A DNA stretch of 64,000 bases from the NCBI GenBank assembly GCA_049334165.1, contig JBEGHD010000009.1. One strand, written 5' to 3'. Source of the stretch: JBEGHD01 sp049334165. GTDB taxonomy: Bacteria; Bacteroidota; Bacteroidia; Flavobacteriales_D; Sanyastnellaceae. The position numbers were made by a program, and so were the translations under genes. The notes beneath the pieces are model-generated. The model did not search any database and had not been told where the DNA came from. It saw only the letters and a list, made by a program, of their open reading frames with translations. Shown here piece after piece: positions 33,950 to 43,540 of this stretch; the first letter of the stretch is position 1, and the number at the start of each line of letters is the position of its first letter.

Positions 33950-35425
33950 TCAGGGATTTTTATGCCGAACGATTTTGTTGATCATGCCATTGAAAACAAA
34001 GATGTGAAAAGGGAAAACCAACCACCAGTAGACTCTGCCCAAAACTCCACTCGGCCTGAAAGTGGCAGTTTGCTTTAGATAGGACTTGCCATTTTTCTGA
34101 AACATGTTGAACTCGAGCCAGGCCTCTCCCGGGAGTTTCATTTCTGCAAGGAGCAAGAGCCTCCCTTCCTCTCTGTCTGCTACCAGCACTCTCCAAAAGT
34201 CGAGAGCATCACCAGAAACCAACTCACTCTGACTTCTTCGACCACGCCTCAGGCCGACTCCTCCGGCTAGTTTGTCAAGAAATCCCCGAATGCCCCACAA
34301 CCATGACGCGTAGTACCAACCTCGATTTCCACCAATTGAGAAAATATTCTCCTTTACTCGCTCTTCGCTCCCTGGCTTCAGCTTGAGCTTTTTGATATCA
34401 CGGAAAACTCCATGTTTCGGAATTTCCACAAATTCACTCAAGTTGGAAAGCCTCGTGCTGGTCACTAATGAATCTTTCCAGCTAGAGAGAATCATATTCT
34501 GTTCAATTTTGTTGAAGGCTAGCTTCACGGCTTCTTTGTAAGGAATCAATCGAATACCGAGCATTTCCTTGAGCTTGTAGTCTCTGGCAACAACACTCAC
34601 TTTCATGCTATTCACCAGATTTACGGCCAGCGGATACGAAGTTGCTGTGACAAAATAGAGCCAGTAGCTCGATAGTCTTGGGGTCATCACCGGCAGTGTG
34701 ACAATTACTCTCTTCAAATTTCTCACTTCGGCAAATTGAAGAAGCATTTGTTTGTAAGTAAGAACTTCAGGGCCGGCAATGTCGAAAGCCTCGTTGAGGC
34801 AGTCTTCTCTGCCCATCACCCCGACTAAAAAGTCGCAGACATTTCGAATTGCAATTGGATGCGACTTCGTGTTGAGCCATCGCGGTGTAATCATGAAAGG
34901 TAATTTCTCGATCAGATCCCTCATGATTTCGAAAGAGGCACTACCGGAGCCTACGATGATTCCAGCTCTTAGCACCGTGCAAGGAAGATCTGAGTTGAAA
35001 AGAATCTCCTCCACATTTTTTCGCGACTGCAAATGCTTGCTCAGATGCTCATCATTCACTATCCCCGTGAGATAGATTACTTGTTTTAAATCGACTTTCT
35101 CAGCCATTTTGACAAAATTTCGAGCAGCCTGGCTTTCGAGTTCATCAAAGTCGTTGGATCCCGCTGTCATCGAATGAATGAGATAATAGGCTATGTCAAC
35201 GTCTTTTGGAAGTGGTTCAGATTCTTCAGGCTTAAGGAAATCGACAATGACAAGCTCAATGTTACCTTCGAAAGAAGGCTTAAAGTCAAATCGATCTTTC
35301 GAACGGACACAACAATAGACAAAGTAGCCGCGGTCTACAAGTAGCGGCAAGAGTCGCATCCCGATGTAACCATTGGCACCTGTGAGTAATATGTTGGGCT
35401 TGTCATTCTTCAACAAAGACAACAA
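33950..35425 (-). CDS. NAD(P)-binding SDR-type protein with C-terminal DUF2867
   Basis: 491 residues; the start is uncertain because several in-frame TTG codons (35425-35413) and no ATG precede the domain. The N-terminal Rossmann fold has the T-G-A-N-G-Y-I-G-M-R nucleotide-binding loop near residue 14 and an atypical-SDR body (YYLIHSMTAGSNDFDELE, YLTGIV, CTVLRAGIIVGSGS). The last ~150 residues (SIGGNRGWYYASWLW, DALDFWRVL, KLPGEAWLEF) are DUF2867, often fused to such SDRs. It is a proposed oxidoreductase or epimerase with unknown substrate. It is divergent from 35508. Confidence 0.82.
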   Translation of the reverse strand: MLSLLKNDKPNILLTGANGYIGMRLLPLLVDRGYFVYCCVRSKDRFDFKPSFEGNIELVIVDFLKPEESEPLPKDVDIAYYLIHSMTAGSNDFDELESQAARNFVKMAEKVDLKQVIYLTGIVNDEHLSKHLQSRKNVEEILFNSDLPCTVLRAGIIVGSGSASFEIMRDLIEKLPFMITPRWLNTKSHPIAIRNVCDFLVGVMGREDCLNEAFDIAGPEVLTYKQMLLQFAEVRNLKRVIVTLPVMTPRLSSYWLYFVTATSYPLAVNLVNSMKVSVVARDYKLKEMLGIRLIPYKEAVKLAFNKIEQNMILSSWKDSLVTSTRLSNLSEFVEIPKHGVFRDIKKLKLKPGSEERVKENIFSIGGNRGWYYASWLWGIRGFLDKLAGGVGLRRGRRSQSELVSGDALDFWRVLVADREEGRLLLLAEMKLPGEAWLEFNMFQKNGKSYLKQTATFRPSGVLGRVYWWLVFPFHIFVFNGMINKIVRHKNP

Positions 35426-35507
35426 CAGTCACCGTCTGGCAAAGTTTTGTCCGATATTTGAACCAAACGGGAAGTCCGGTGTACTGCTGGTCAGAAATTT
35501 CGATCTC

Positions 35508-36599
35508 ATGAAAAAAAACTTGTTTCAGTTGGCTTTGACTTTTGTTCTTTTATGGCTTTCTGTCAGTGGCTGGTCGCAGTCGCAAAGTCAAAAGTCGTTG
35601 ATCGCGCCCGCGGATGTTCTTCAAAGTGAAAACCTGGATAGCCGTCAGTTTGAGTCATTGGCCGATCAGTGGGAAAACCAGGCAAGAGCCAACGCTTCGA
35701 ATGCCAACGCCTGGCTAAACTGGTTTGATGCTGAACGTTTTTCGCACTACCAAAACAAGATGAAGGTCCGCACTGAAAGCCAAAAACAAGAGCTTCAGTC
35801 GATTATTTCTGAAATGTCTCAAAACGTTCCGAACAGTGCTCAACTCGACTATGCCCGGTTTTTACTGGATCCTTTTTCAGAACCGAGCTTCCAACACCTT
35901 GAAAATGCCTATCAAAAAAGCTCTTCGGAGGAGGTGGAACTCGATTACATCGCCTATCTAAAGCTGAAAAACAAAAGTGAAAGACTCAGGAATAAACTCC
36001 AGCAGTTGGCGACCAAAGAACTTTTTAGTGCAGTGGAGATGGAATACAATCGCAACGTGCTGGTTTCGGTGCCAAAAGACGGTGTGCTGCTGACTCACGG
36101 AAACTCCGACACATTTCCGCTTTTGATTTGGCAGGAACTGGAAGGCTTCCGCACCGATGTGGTCGTCATAAATATCGAATGGCTTAACAATTCAGAGCTG
36201 CGTAAAGAGCTTTTTGAAAGATTGGGACTCGCGTTGCCAAACCTTCCAAATGGTAACGAATATCATTACGCCAATAATATTTTAATGAACGAAGGAACGC
36301 ATCCTGTTTCTATTGCGCTAACCTTCCCTCCTGCATTTTTACAACAGCATCAAAACCGGTTGAACTGTGCGGGACTCGTTTTTGTGAACCAAAAAGAATT
36401 CTCTCCCAGAGACCTGATGAAGAATTGGTTTGACTTTCAGCTCGAACATTTCACCAGTACCAAGGGGCTGAATGCGAACTATCAGTTTCCACTTTACCTC
36501 TTAGACCAGTATTTGGCGGAGAATGGCCCGGAGCGTAAACGGAAAGACCTGGCGCCTTACAAGGCTCTATTTCCTGAACTTTTCAAAAACGGCCAATGA
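35508..36599 (+). CDS. Secreted protein with region similar to the C-terminus of DUF2723 proteins
   Basis: 363 residues from ATG 35508, where a signal peptide (ending SGWSQS) begins; the longer start at 35373 would overlap the divergent gene. The middle part has LLTHGNSDTFPLLIWQ and LEGFRTDVVVINIEWLNN, a pattern I recall from the soluble part of DUF2723 membrane proteins (glycosyltransferase-like). There are no membrane helices in the mature protein. It overlaps the ECF sigma gene by 4 nt (ATGA), so its expression is coupled to the sigma factor. Function unknown. Confidence 0.6.
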   Translation: MKKNLFQLALTFVLLWLSVSGWSQSQSQKSLIAPADVLQSENLDSRQFESLADQWENQARANASNANAWLNWFDAERFSHYQNKMKVRTESQKQELQSIISEMSQNVPNSAQLDYARFLLDPFSEPSFQHLENAYQKSSSEEVELDYIAYLKLKNKSERLRNKLQQLATKELFSAVEMEYNRNVLVSVPKDGVLLTHGNSDTFPLLIWQELEGFRTDVVVINIEWLNNSELRKELFERLGLALPNLPNGNEYHYANNILMNEGTHPVSIALTFPPAFLQQHQNRLNCAGLVFVNQKEFSPRDLMKNWFDFQLEHFTSTKGLNANYQFPLYLLDQYLAENGPERKRKDLAPYKALFPELFKNGQ

Positions 36600-37213
36600 G
36601 TTTGTTCAGCAAGAAATATCAAAGCATGACAGACGAAGAGCTGATGGAACTCGTGGCCGAAAAGGAAAAGCGAGCTTTCTCAGAACTCTATGATCGCTAC
36701 TCTGCTCCGCTACTCAATTATTTTTTCCGGATGCTTTGGAAGGATCGCGAAAAGGCCGAAGATTTTATGCAAGATCTTTTTATGAAGTTGATCCACAAAC
36801 CGCACCTCTATCAGCCAGGACGAAACTTTAAAACCTGGCTATACAGCATTGCTAACAACATGTGCAAAAATGAATACCGCAAACAGGAAGTTCGAAAGAA
36901 CACCGTAAACATGGACACGCCAAACGCTATGGGAGAAGATGGATCTGAAGCCATTCGGAGCATGGACCGGCAGGACTTCGACAAGGAACTCGAACTGGCT
37001 CTGGACGAACTGGACGAAAAGAAAAGGACAGTTTTCGAAATGCGATTTCGCGAAGATCTGTCGATAAAAGAAATCAGCGAAGCACTGGAATGCAGCGAAG
37101 GCACTGTGAAGTCGCGGATTTTTTACACCATCAAGTATCTCAACGGTAAGCTCAAACACTTTGAGAAAGCGATCAATGCCGTTTTACTAATCATTTGCTG
37201 GATGCTTTATTAA
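36596..37213 (+). CDS. ECF-subfamily RNA polymerase sigma factor
   Basis: 205 residues. Region 2 is visible at about 22-90 (AFSELYDRYSAPLLNYFFRMLWK and the AEDFMQDLFMKLIHKP core; region 2.4 GRNFKTWLYSIANNMCKNEYRK) and region 4 at about 135-190 (LDELDEKKRTVFEMRFREDLSIKEISEALECSEGTVKSRIFYTIKYL). A non-standard hydrophobic tail (KAINAVLLIICWMLY) closes it and could anchor it to the membrane. It is translationally coupled to the secreted gene upstream and is followed 15 nt later by an anti-sigma-like gene. Confidence 0.92.
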   Translation: MSLFSKKYQSMTDEELMELVAEKEKRAFSELYDRYSAPLLNYFFRMLWKDREKAEDFMQDLFMKLIHKPHLYQPGRNFKTWLYSIANNMCKNEYRKQEVRKNTVNMDTPNAMGEDGSEAIRSMDRQDFDKELELALDELDEKKRTVFEMRFREDLSIKEISEALECSEGTVKSRIFYTIKYLNGKLKHFEKAINAVLLIICWMLY

Positions 37214-37228
37214 AAACCTGAAAAGAAG

Positions 37229-38215
37229 ATGAAACGAAAATTTAAATACGACCCTGAAGACCTCGAGTCACTTTTGCTCAACAAGAAGTTCGAGGAACTC
37301 TACCCGGAAGAAAGAGAGTTTGTACTCAAGCATATGGATTCGGCCAAAGAGTATGCCTCCATGCGAAAAACTCTTTTGTCGATTGTGGAGCAACCCGGTA
37401 ACGATTCACCTCTGAAGCCAAAAAGCTCCACAAAACGCAAACTGATGCGTGAATTTGAAGAGGAGAAAACGGCTACCTGGAAAATTTGGCTGAACGGAAT
37501 TTTTCTGCCGTTCAACAGAAAGCCGGTTCTCTCCTACTCGCTTGTTGCTGTTGTTCTGATTGCTGGTGGTTTGTTCTTTTTTAACCAACAGAATGCAGAC
37601 AAAGTGTTGCTTGCCGACAACAAGGAACAATCGAAAGAAGAGAAACAAGAAGCCGGTGAAGCTCGGGATATAGAGAAAGACCTGGAGTCAAATGACAACT
37701 CTAGGGATGATTCAGAGAAGGAACTGCCTTCTACCGAGAAGGAAGAAGAACTGGAAGAACTACCACCACTGAGTGAACCAGAGCCGACAGCTACCGAAAC
37801 AGCACAGAATCGAGAAATTGAGGTGAACGAGGATGTGGAAAAAGATGCAGTGAAGGACTTGCAACTTGCTGACGCAACGGAAAAAAACACGGAGAACATC
37901 CGGCCACAAGCGGATTCAGAAATTTCGAAAGAAGAAGAAATAACTCCCGCAAGATCTGAGAACGAAGAATCAACTGATGAGCTGGCGGAAATTGAGCAGC
38001 CTCAGGAAGAAGAAGAAGTAAAAGCCGAGAGAAGTGTGACCGCAACTCAAATCAACACGGACTCTTTCACAATGGACGACCAAATGGGAAATATTGCTGA
38101 GACAACCACCATTGAGAGTTACAGCAGGCAAAGGATAAAAGCCAATGTACAGGAGGAATCCACATCAATGGCAAAAGGGGCATTCCTACTTGGCAAGCTA
38201 CAAACTTCGATGTAG
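37229..38215 (+). CDS. Anti-sigma-like membrane protein with long acidic periplasmic region
   Basis: 328 residues. Residues 1-95 are cytoplasmic and begin with EDLESLLLNKKFEELYPEEREFVLKHMDSAKEYASMRKTL, resembling the zinc-less anti-sigma heads found after Bacteroidota ECF factors. One membrane helix follows (about 99-118). The remaining 200 residues are extremely Glu/Lys/Ser-rich and probably disordered in the periplasm. Position directly after the sigma gene, 15 nt away, supports the role; there is no sequence-family proof. It is followed by the convergent apaG gene. Confidence 0.65.
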   Translation: MKRKFKYDPEDLESLLLNKKFEELYPEEREFVLKHMDSAKEYASMRKTLLSIVEQPGNDSPLKPKSSTKRKLMREFEEEKTATWKIWLNGIFLPFNRKPVLSYSLVAVVLIAGGLFFFNQQNADKVLLADNKEQSKEEKQEAGEARDIEKDLESNDNSRDDSEKELPSTEKEEELEELPPLSEPEPTATETAQNREIEVNEDVEKDAVKDLQLADATEKNTENIRPQADSEISKEEEITPARSENEESTDELAEIEQPQEEEEVKAERSVTATQINTDSFTMDDQMGNIAETTTIESYSRQRIKANVQEESTSMAKGAFLLGKLQTSM

Positions 38216-38226
38216 TAAAACCAGAA

Positions 38227-38616
38227 CTAATTTTTAGCGAAAGGTGCTTCCAGCAAGAATTCTGGGATGGTGACTTTAAAAAAGTTGTTTTCCCGCACAT
38301 TCAACATTCGGTAACAACCTTTCATCCTGCCTCTATCTGTGGTGAGGTCGCTGGCTGAAGAGTAGCTATAGACTTCGCCACTTCTGATTATCGGCTGTTT
38401 TCCGATTACACCTTCCCCTTTCACGGTTCGGTGTTCCCAGTTCGAATCAAAAATATTCCACTCCCTGTCCATCAGCTTGATCGAAAAGTCGTTTTGGTTC
38501 TCGATAGTGATGAAGTAGAGAAAAATGTAACGGCCATCAAGTGGCACTGAAAACTCATTTTCGAAATGTGCCTTAACCGTAATTTTTACGCCCGCTGTTA
38601 CCAGTTCTGAAGTCAT
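38227..38616 (-). CDS. apaG: ApaG-family protein
   Basis: 129 residues, the usual length of ApaG (about 125). It has the family's fibronectin-like beta sandwich with YFITIENQNDFSIKLMDREW, then GEGVIGKQPIIRSGEVYSYSSAS and MKGCYRML. ApaG is connected genetically to metal resistance (CorD in Salmonella); its molecular function is unsettled. It is oriented tail-to-tail with the anti-sigma-like gene. Confidence 0.93.
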   Translation of the reverse strand: MTSELVTAGVKITVKAHFENEFSVPLDGRYIFLYFITIENQNDFSIKLMDREWNIFDSNWEHRTVKGEGVIGKQPIIRSGEVYSYSSASDLTTDRGRMKGCYRMLNVRENNFFKVTIPEFLLEAPFAKN

Positions 38617-38698
38617 TGTATGTCATAGCATTTCTTACAATTATAGAGAATAACCGCAAGAAAAGAAGACAAAACTCAAAAAAGTTGATCGTGAAGGT

Positions 38699-40072
38699 CT
38701 AATTTTCAAAGGCATCGATGAAAGCTGCGCCCACTACCCGATCGTAGTCAAGAGCCATTTCTTTATTGTAAAGAAAAATGGTGTATTCGTTTTGCGCCTG
38801 ATAGTGTGAGCCTTCTGCAGGCCTCAGATCACCGTAGTTCTCGCCTTCTGAAAGCATGATGTACTGGTAGTTGTAGTAGCCTTGTTTGAGTAAAAGCGTT
38901 GCCTTGTATGCTTTCTCCTGATGATCGTATTTCATTCGGAATTCTTTCCGGTAATTAAAATTTGACAAACCACCGAAAATGTAGAAATCGGTTTTAGGCA
39001 CGTTCGTTTCGTAGGGCAAAGTAAAGTGTACGTTTACGTAGTGAGCTTCTGCACGATCGCTGGTTCCCATGTCATTTTTCACCAGGAACCTCCCGTTGAT
39101 ATCCGCCTTGGAGCGGTAAGGAGACCAACGCCTCACAGGATCCGGCAGCAAATAAGCGTGGTATTCTCCGTCAATTATTCTGATGCTGTCTACCTGAATA
39201 GTAGAGTACCTTAAGTTCTTCAGATCAAATTCTCGAAACTCGTTTCCACCGTCAAAAGTGGTTTCCACATCATAGTCATAAACCAGCTCTTGTTGTTTCA
39301 CAAATTTGGGCTGAAGATTCATCACGGCATTGTCCCAGCGGTTGTTTTGCAAAACGCAGGCGCTCAACTCTGTATAAGGATTGTTAATAGGATAATCCTT
39401 GTGGTAAACGGTAAAGTCGACCTCCTGTTGATACTTTCTTTCGGAAACAACTGTTGGCTGCTTCACATTTGCTCCAATGTCCACCAGGCGTTCGTAAACG
39501 ACAAACCGCTTTGTCAACACTGGCTTCTCTCGTTGTCCCTGTGGATAAACTACAAGCAAATAATTTCCAGACACATTCACTCCCATTTCCTGGTTTGGAA
39601 AAACGAGTTTATAATTGGTGTACTCTTCATATGTATTAAAGGAATACTCAAAATCTTCTATAGGTGCTTCTCGAAATCCTCTCAAATAGCGAGAAGGAAG
39701 CATGTCTGTTTCATACCAATTGGCATCGCAGTGAATGACTGTGTAGTAGTAATTTTTAAAATCCGCATCCATGTCGTCAAAAGAAAGCTCCACACCACCG
39801 GGAGTGCCAAGTTCAAAATATGGAGACGAAAGTGGATTTCCTTTTCCGTAAAGTTGATCCGTTCGAATATTGTCTACATATACCCAATCCTGAAACCGGA
39901 TAGACTGGCTTTCCGAGACATAATCAGTATCGTCATTTGAACTCGAATTTGCTTGAGTTGAAGGCTCTAATGAGCCGCAGGAAAACAATGTGAAAAACAG
40001 TGCAAAAAACAGTAGACTAGGTAGTTTGAAACACTCGGATTTAAAGGGCTTGAGATTGTTGTTTAAAGTCAT
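38699..40072 (-). CDS. T9SS plug-protein-domain (DUF5103) lipoprotein
   Basis: 457 residues from ATG 40072; the upstream start (40141) would cross a promoter. The signal peptide ends in a lipobox (LFSC, near residue 32). The mature protein matches the DUF5103 family, in which one member plugs the SprA translocon of the T9SS: ELGTPGGVELSFDDMDAD, NYYYTVIHCDANWYETDM, and the late IMLSEGENYGDLRPAEGSHYQAQNEY. This points to a T9SS role in closing the translocon. The gene is divergent from nqrA. Confidence 0.85.
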   Translation of the reverse strand: MTLNNNLKPFKSECFKLPSLLFFALFFTLFSCGSLEPSTQANSSSNDDTDYVSESQSIRFQDWVYVDNIRTDQLYGKGNPLSSPYFELGTPGGVELSFDDMDADFKNYYYTVIHCDANWYETDMLPSRYLRGFREAPIEDFEYSFNTYEEYTNYKLVFPNQEMGVNVSGNYLLVVYPQGQREKPVLTKRFVVYERLVDIGANVKQPTVVSERKYQQEVDFTVYHKDYPINNPYTELSACVLQNNRWDNAVMNLQPKFVKQQELVYDYDVETTFDGGNEFREFDLKNLRYSTIQVDSIRIIDGEYHAYLLPDPVRRWSPYRSKADINGRFLVKNDMGTSDRAEAHYVNVHFTLPYETNVPKTDFYIFGGLSNFNYRKEFRMKYDHQEKAYKATLLLKQGYYNYQYIMLSEGENYGDLRPAEGSHYQAQNEYTIFLYNKEMALDYDRVVGAAFIDAFEN

Positions 40073-40125
40073 TCTAAATTGTGGATAAAGATTATCTTTG
40101 TCCCGCCATATGGTTAACAAATATT

Positions 40126-40133
40126 TATTTTTG
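40126..40133 (+). promoter_or_regulatory. -7 element of the nqr operon
   Basis: TATTTTTG followed by CAC, 28 nt before nqrA ATG 40162. A second TAnnTTTG (TATCTTTG at 40093-40100) lies upstream and may be an alternative promoter. Confidence 0.6.
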
Positions 40134-40161
40134 CACTCCAAAAGTAACGCATTATCACAAG

Positions 40162-41517
40162 ATGTCTACAACAGTAAGGATTAAAAAAGGTGCGGATATC
40201 AAGCTGGTTGGAGAAGCTGAAAAATCGCTCGAAAAAGCAGCACAATCTGATGTCTTCGCCATCAAGCCCCCAGACTTTCACGGACTTACTCCAAAATTGG
40301 ACGTAAAGGAGGGCGATGAAGTTCAAGCCGGCAGTCCATTATTTCACGATAAGAAACGAGACAACATCATCTTTTGCTCACCAGTGAGTGGTGAAGTTGC
40401 AGAAGTGGTGCGCGGTGCAAAGCGCAGAATCATGGAGATTCGAGTGATTCCGGACAAGGAGCTGAAGTTCAAGGAATTTGGGGCAATCGACCCTAAGTCT
40501 GTAGATCGTGAAAAGCTGATTAACTCGATGTTGGAAGCTGGTCTTTGGCCTATGCTTCGTCAGCGTCCGTTCTCTGTAGTTGCCGATCCTGAAGATAAGC
40601 CAAGAGCTATTTTCATTTCCGGTTTCGATAGCAGTCCGCTTGCGCCAGACCCAGACTTCGTTATCCAGGACAATCAGGAGCTTTTTCAGCTCGGTTTGGA
40701 TGCCATTGTAAAGTTGGCTGATGGTGCCCCAGTTCACCTAAACATCAAAAAGGGAACTTCTGCACTAAAAGACATGAAAGGTGTCACTGTGAACAGTGTT
40801 TCCGGTCCTCATCCAGCAGGCAATGTGGGTGTTCAAATCCACCACATTATGCCAATCAACAAAGGCGATGTGATGTGGTATCTCGATCCACAGGATGTGA
40901 TCAACATCGGACGTTTCATGAAAACCGGAAAAACAGACCTTCGCAAGGTTGTAGCACTCACAGGTTCGGAGGTGAAAAATCCGAAGTATTACGAAATGCG
41001 GATGGGAAGTAATCTCAAAAACATTTTGAATGGCGCCCTCACCGAAGGCAACAATCGCATTATCAGTGGAAATGTCCTGAGCGGTACAAAAATCGCTGAA
41101 GATGGATTCCTAGGATTTTACAGCAATCAAATCACTGTAATTCCAGAAGGTGATGAACCACAATTTTTCCTCACGGAAGGGTGGCTGGCCCCGGGATTCA
41201 ACAAATTCTCTCTTTCTCGTGCATTCCCATCCTGGCTCATGCCCGGAAAAAAATACAAGCTCGACACAAACAAAAATGGTGAAGAGCGTGCATATGTAAT
41301 GACGGGTGAATACGAAAAAGTATTCCCGTTCGATATCTACCCGGTTCAGTTGATTAAGTCAATCATTGTGAATGACATTGAGTCGATGGAGAATCTCGGT
41401 ATTTACGAAGTAGCACCGGAGGATTTCGCGCTCTGCGAATATTCTTGTACATCAAAAATTCAGGTGCAGAAGCTCGTGAGAGAAGGTCTCGATACTATTA
41501 TGGAGGAATTTAAATAG
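40162..41517 (+). CDS. nqrA: Na+-translocating NADH:quinone reductase subunit A
   Basis: 451 residues from ATG 40162; the frame upstream (to 40081) contains the promoter and was rejected. NqrA is the peripheral cytoplasmic subunit. It shows the start MSTTVRIKKGADIKLVGEA, the AGSPLFHDKKRDNIIFCSPVSGEV biotin-lipoyl-like fold near residue 55-80, the VHLNIKKGTSALK stretch, and LALTGSEV-like VVALTGSEVKNPKYYE. It forms part of the NADH-driven Na+ pump. First gene of a complete nqrABCDEF operon. Confidence 0.96.
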   Translation: MSTTVRIKKGADIKLVGEAEKSLEKAAQSDVFAIKPPDFHGLTPKLDVKEGDEVQAGSPLFHDKKRDNIIFCSPVSGEVAEVVRGAKRRIMEIRVIPDKELKFKEFGAIDPKSVDREKLINSMLEAGLWPMLRQRPFSVVADPEDKPRAIFISGFDSSPLAPDPDFVIQDNQELFQLGLDAIVKLADGAPVHLNIKKGTSALKDMKGVTVNSVSGPHPAGNVGVQIHHIMPINKGDVMWYLDPQDVINIGRFMKTGKTDLRKVVALTGSEVKNPKYYEMRMGSNLKNILNGALTEGNNRIISGNVLSGTKIAEDGFLGFYSNQITVIPEGDEPQFFLTEGWLAPGFNKFSLSRAFPSWLMPGKKYKLDTNKNGEERAYVMTGEYEKVFPFDIYPVQLIKSIIVNDIESMENLGIYEVAPEDFALCEYSCTSKIQVQKLVREGLDTIMEEFK

Positions 41518-41527
41518 ATCAGAAGTA

Positions 41528-42772
41528 ATGAAAGGACTTCACAAATTTCTTGAGAAAAACGTAAAGCCTCAATTTGAGGAAGGTGGAAAACTTGAAAAGT
41601 TTTATCCTGCCTACGATGCCCTGGAAACATTCGCTTTTGTTCCAGGACACACCACATCGTCTGATGGCGTTCACGTGAGAGACGGAATTGATCTCAAGCG
41701 TACAATGTTTACCGTTGTAATTGCACTCATCCCATGTTTGCTATTTGGAATCTGGAACACAGGTCACCAATATGCAATCAACCTCTCTGACGCTGGAATG
41801 GCGGCCTGGATAGGTGAAGGTAACTCCCCTACATTTTGGGACAAGTTCCTCTTCGGACTTCCATTGGTTCTACCGATTGTGATTGTTGCCTATGCTGTAG
41901 GTCTTGGTGTTGAGTTTCTCTTCGCCATTATCAATAAGCACCAGGTAAACGAAGGTTTCCTTGTTTCGGGGATGCTTATTCCTCTAATCATGCCAGTTGA
42001 TATTCCTCTCTGGATGGTAGCAGTGGGAACAATCTTCGCTGTAGTTATCGGTAAAGAAGTATTTGGTGGAACGGGAATGAATATTTTGAACGTTGCCCTT
42101 ACAGCTCGTGCATTTCTATTCTTTGCCTACCCTACCAAAATGTCGGGTAACGATGTTTGGATTCACACTGGTTACAGCTCTTCAAAAGCGAGTACAGAAG
42201 CAGGGACGATGGTTGACGGATTCACCGGAGCTACTCCCCTTGCCAACGCCTTCGAAGGTGCCATGGACTTGATTCCCTCTTTCCAGGCTTCTTTCATGGG
42301 CTGGATCCCAGGATCGATTGGGTCTACATCAGTTTTGATGATTTTGATTGGAGCAGCCATCCTACTTATCACAGGAATTGGAAGCTGGAGAATCATGCTT
42401 AGCGCTACCATTGGCGGTGCAATTATGGGGATGATCTTCAACTGGATTGGACCGGCTTATTTCCCAGACAACCTTTACCTTCAGATCCCGTGGTACCATC
42501 AGTTGGTTCTCGGAGGATTTGCTTTCGGTGTGGTGTTTATGGCCACCGATCCGGTGACTGCCTCACAGACCAAAGCAGGTAAAATCTGGTATGGATTATT
42601 CATTGGTATTTTGGCTATTTTGATCAGAACGGTGAACCCGGCCTACCCTGAAGGCATCATGCTGGCAATCCTGTTTATGAACGTAATGGCTCCAATGATC
42701 GATCACTACGTGGTTCAGGGAAATATCAAGAAGAGACAAAAACGTGCGAAGCTCGCTACTGCAGCTGCATAA
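41528..42772 (+). CDS. nqrB: Na+-translocating NADH:quinone reductase subunit B
   Basis: 414 residues. A membrane subunit with about ten helices and a cytoplasmic N-terminal stretch (KGLHKFLEKNVKPQFEEGG). The covalent FMN attachment motif is DGFTGATPLA with the acceptor T236, the same number as in Vibrio NqrB. It also carries riboflavin in the known enzyme. Ten nt downstream of nqrA and 15 nt before nqrC. Confidence 0.97.
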   Translation: MKGLHKFLEKNVKPQFEEGGKLEKFYPAYDALETFAFVPGHTTSSDGVHVRDGIDLKRTMFTVVIALIPCLLFGIWNTGHQYAINLSDAGMAAWIGEGNSPTFWDKFLFGLPLVLPIVIVAYAVGLGVEFLFAIINKHQVNEGFLVSGMLIPLIMPVDIPLWMVAVGTIFAVVIGKEVFGGTGMNILNVALTARAFLFFAYPTKMSGNDVWIHTGYSSSKASTEAGTMVDGFTGATPLANAFEGAMDLIPSFQASFMGWIPGSIGSTSVLMILIGAAILLITGIGSWRIMLSATIGGAIMGMIFNWIGPAYFPDNLYLQIPWYHQLVLGGFAFGVVFMATDPVTASQTKAGKIWYGLFIGILAILIRTVNPAYPEGIMLAILFMNVMAPMIDHYVVQGNIKKRQKRAKLATAAA

Positions 42773-42787
42773 AAATAAAAGAACGTT

Positions 42788-43531
42788 ATGGCTATAAATA
42801 AGAACAGTACAGGATTTACGATACTCTTTGCCGTACTAATGGTGATAATTGTCGGAGGAATTCTATCGTTCACTGCAATGAAGCTGAAGCCAATGCAGGA
42901 GAAAAACGATCGAGTTAAAAAGATGGCCGACATCCTAAATGCACTTAAGCTCGATGCCGACAGATCCAATGCGGAAGAACTCTTTGAAGAGTACATCTCC
43001 AACACAATGGTATTGAACCACAAGGGTGAGCCAGTAGAAGGAGAACTCGAAGCCTTCGACATCAATGTTAGACAGCAATTCAGAGACAAGGCCCTGAGCG
43101 ATGAAGAGAAATTCTACCCGCTCTACATGGCCGAATTGGATGGTAAGAAATATTATGTTGTACCGATGGTTGGAAAAGGACTTTGGGGACCGATTTGGGG
43201 ATTTGTTTCTCTCGAATCTAACCTCAATGAAATTTACGGAGCCAGTTTCGACCACGAGGGAGAAACTCCAGGACTTGGTGCTGAAATCAACACAGATGCT
43301 TTCGAGTCACAGTTTGACGGAAAGGAGATCCTGAACGAAGAAGGAGAAATGGTTTCAGTTCTTGTTCGTAAAGGAGGAGCTCTCGAAGGAAACGACCACC
43401 AGGTAGATGGAATTACTGGAGGTACAATCACCAGTAACGGTGTTACTGAAATGCTGGACCGAACTTTCGGCCTATACAACCAGTACTTTAAAAATTTGAG
43501 ATCAAACGGTCAGATGACCTCAATTGAATAA
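42788..43531 (+). CDS. nqrC: Na+-translocating NADH:quinone reductase subunit C
   Basis: 247 residues. One N-terminal helix (about 11-30) anchors a periplasmic FMN-binding domain. The flavinylation motif is DGITGGTITSNGV, with T213 as the likely FMN-phosphodiester residue. A PGLGAEI segment (161-167) is typical. The flavin transferase ApbE that would attach the FMN is not encoded in the window. Confidence 0.95.
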   Translation: MAINKNSTGFTILFAVLMVIIVGGILSFTAMKLKPMQEKNDRVKKMADILNALKLDADRSNAEELFEEYISNTMVLNHKGEPVEGELEAFDINVRQQFRDKALSDEEKFYPLYMAELDGKKYYVVPMVGKGLWGPIWGFVSLESNLNEIYGASFDHEGETPGLGAEINTDAFESQFDGKEILNEEGEMVSVLVRKGGALEGNDHQVDGITGGTITSNGVTEMLDRTFGLYNQYFKNLRSNGQMTSIE

Positions 43532-43540
43532 GAGAAGACT

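Noticed and set aside
39290..39940. Long plus-strand open frame (216 codons) inside the DUF5103 gene
   Set aside because: It is the antisense shadow of a well-supported lipoprotein gene; its translation shows no domain or signal.
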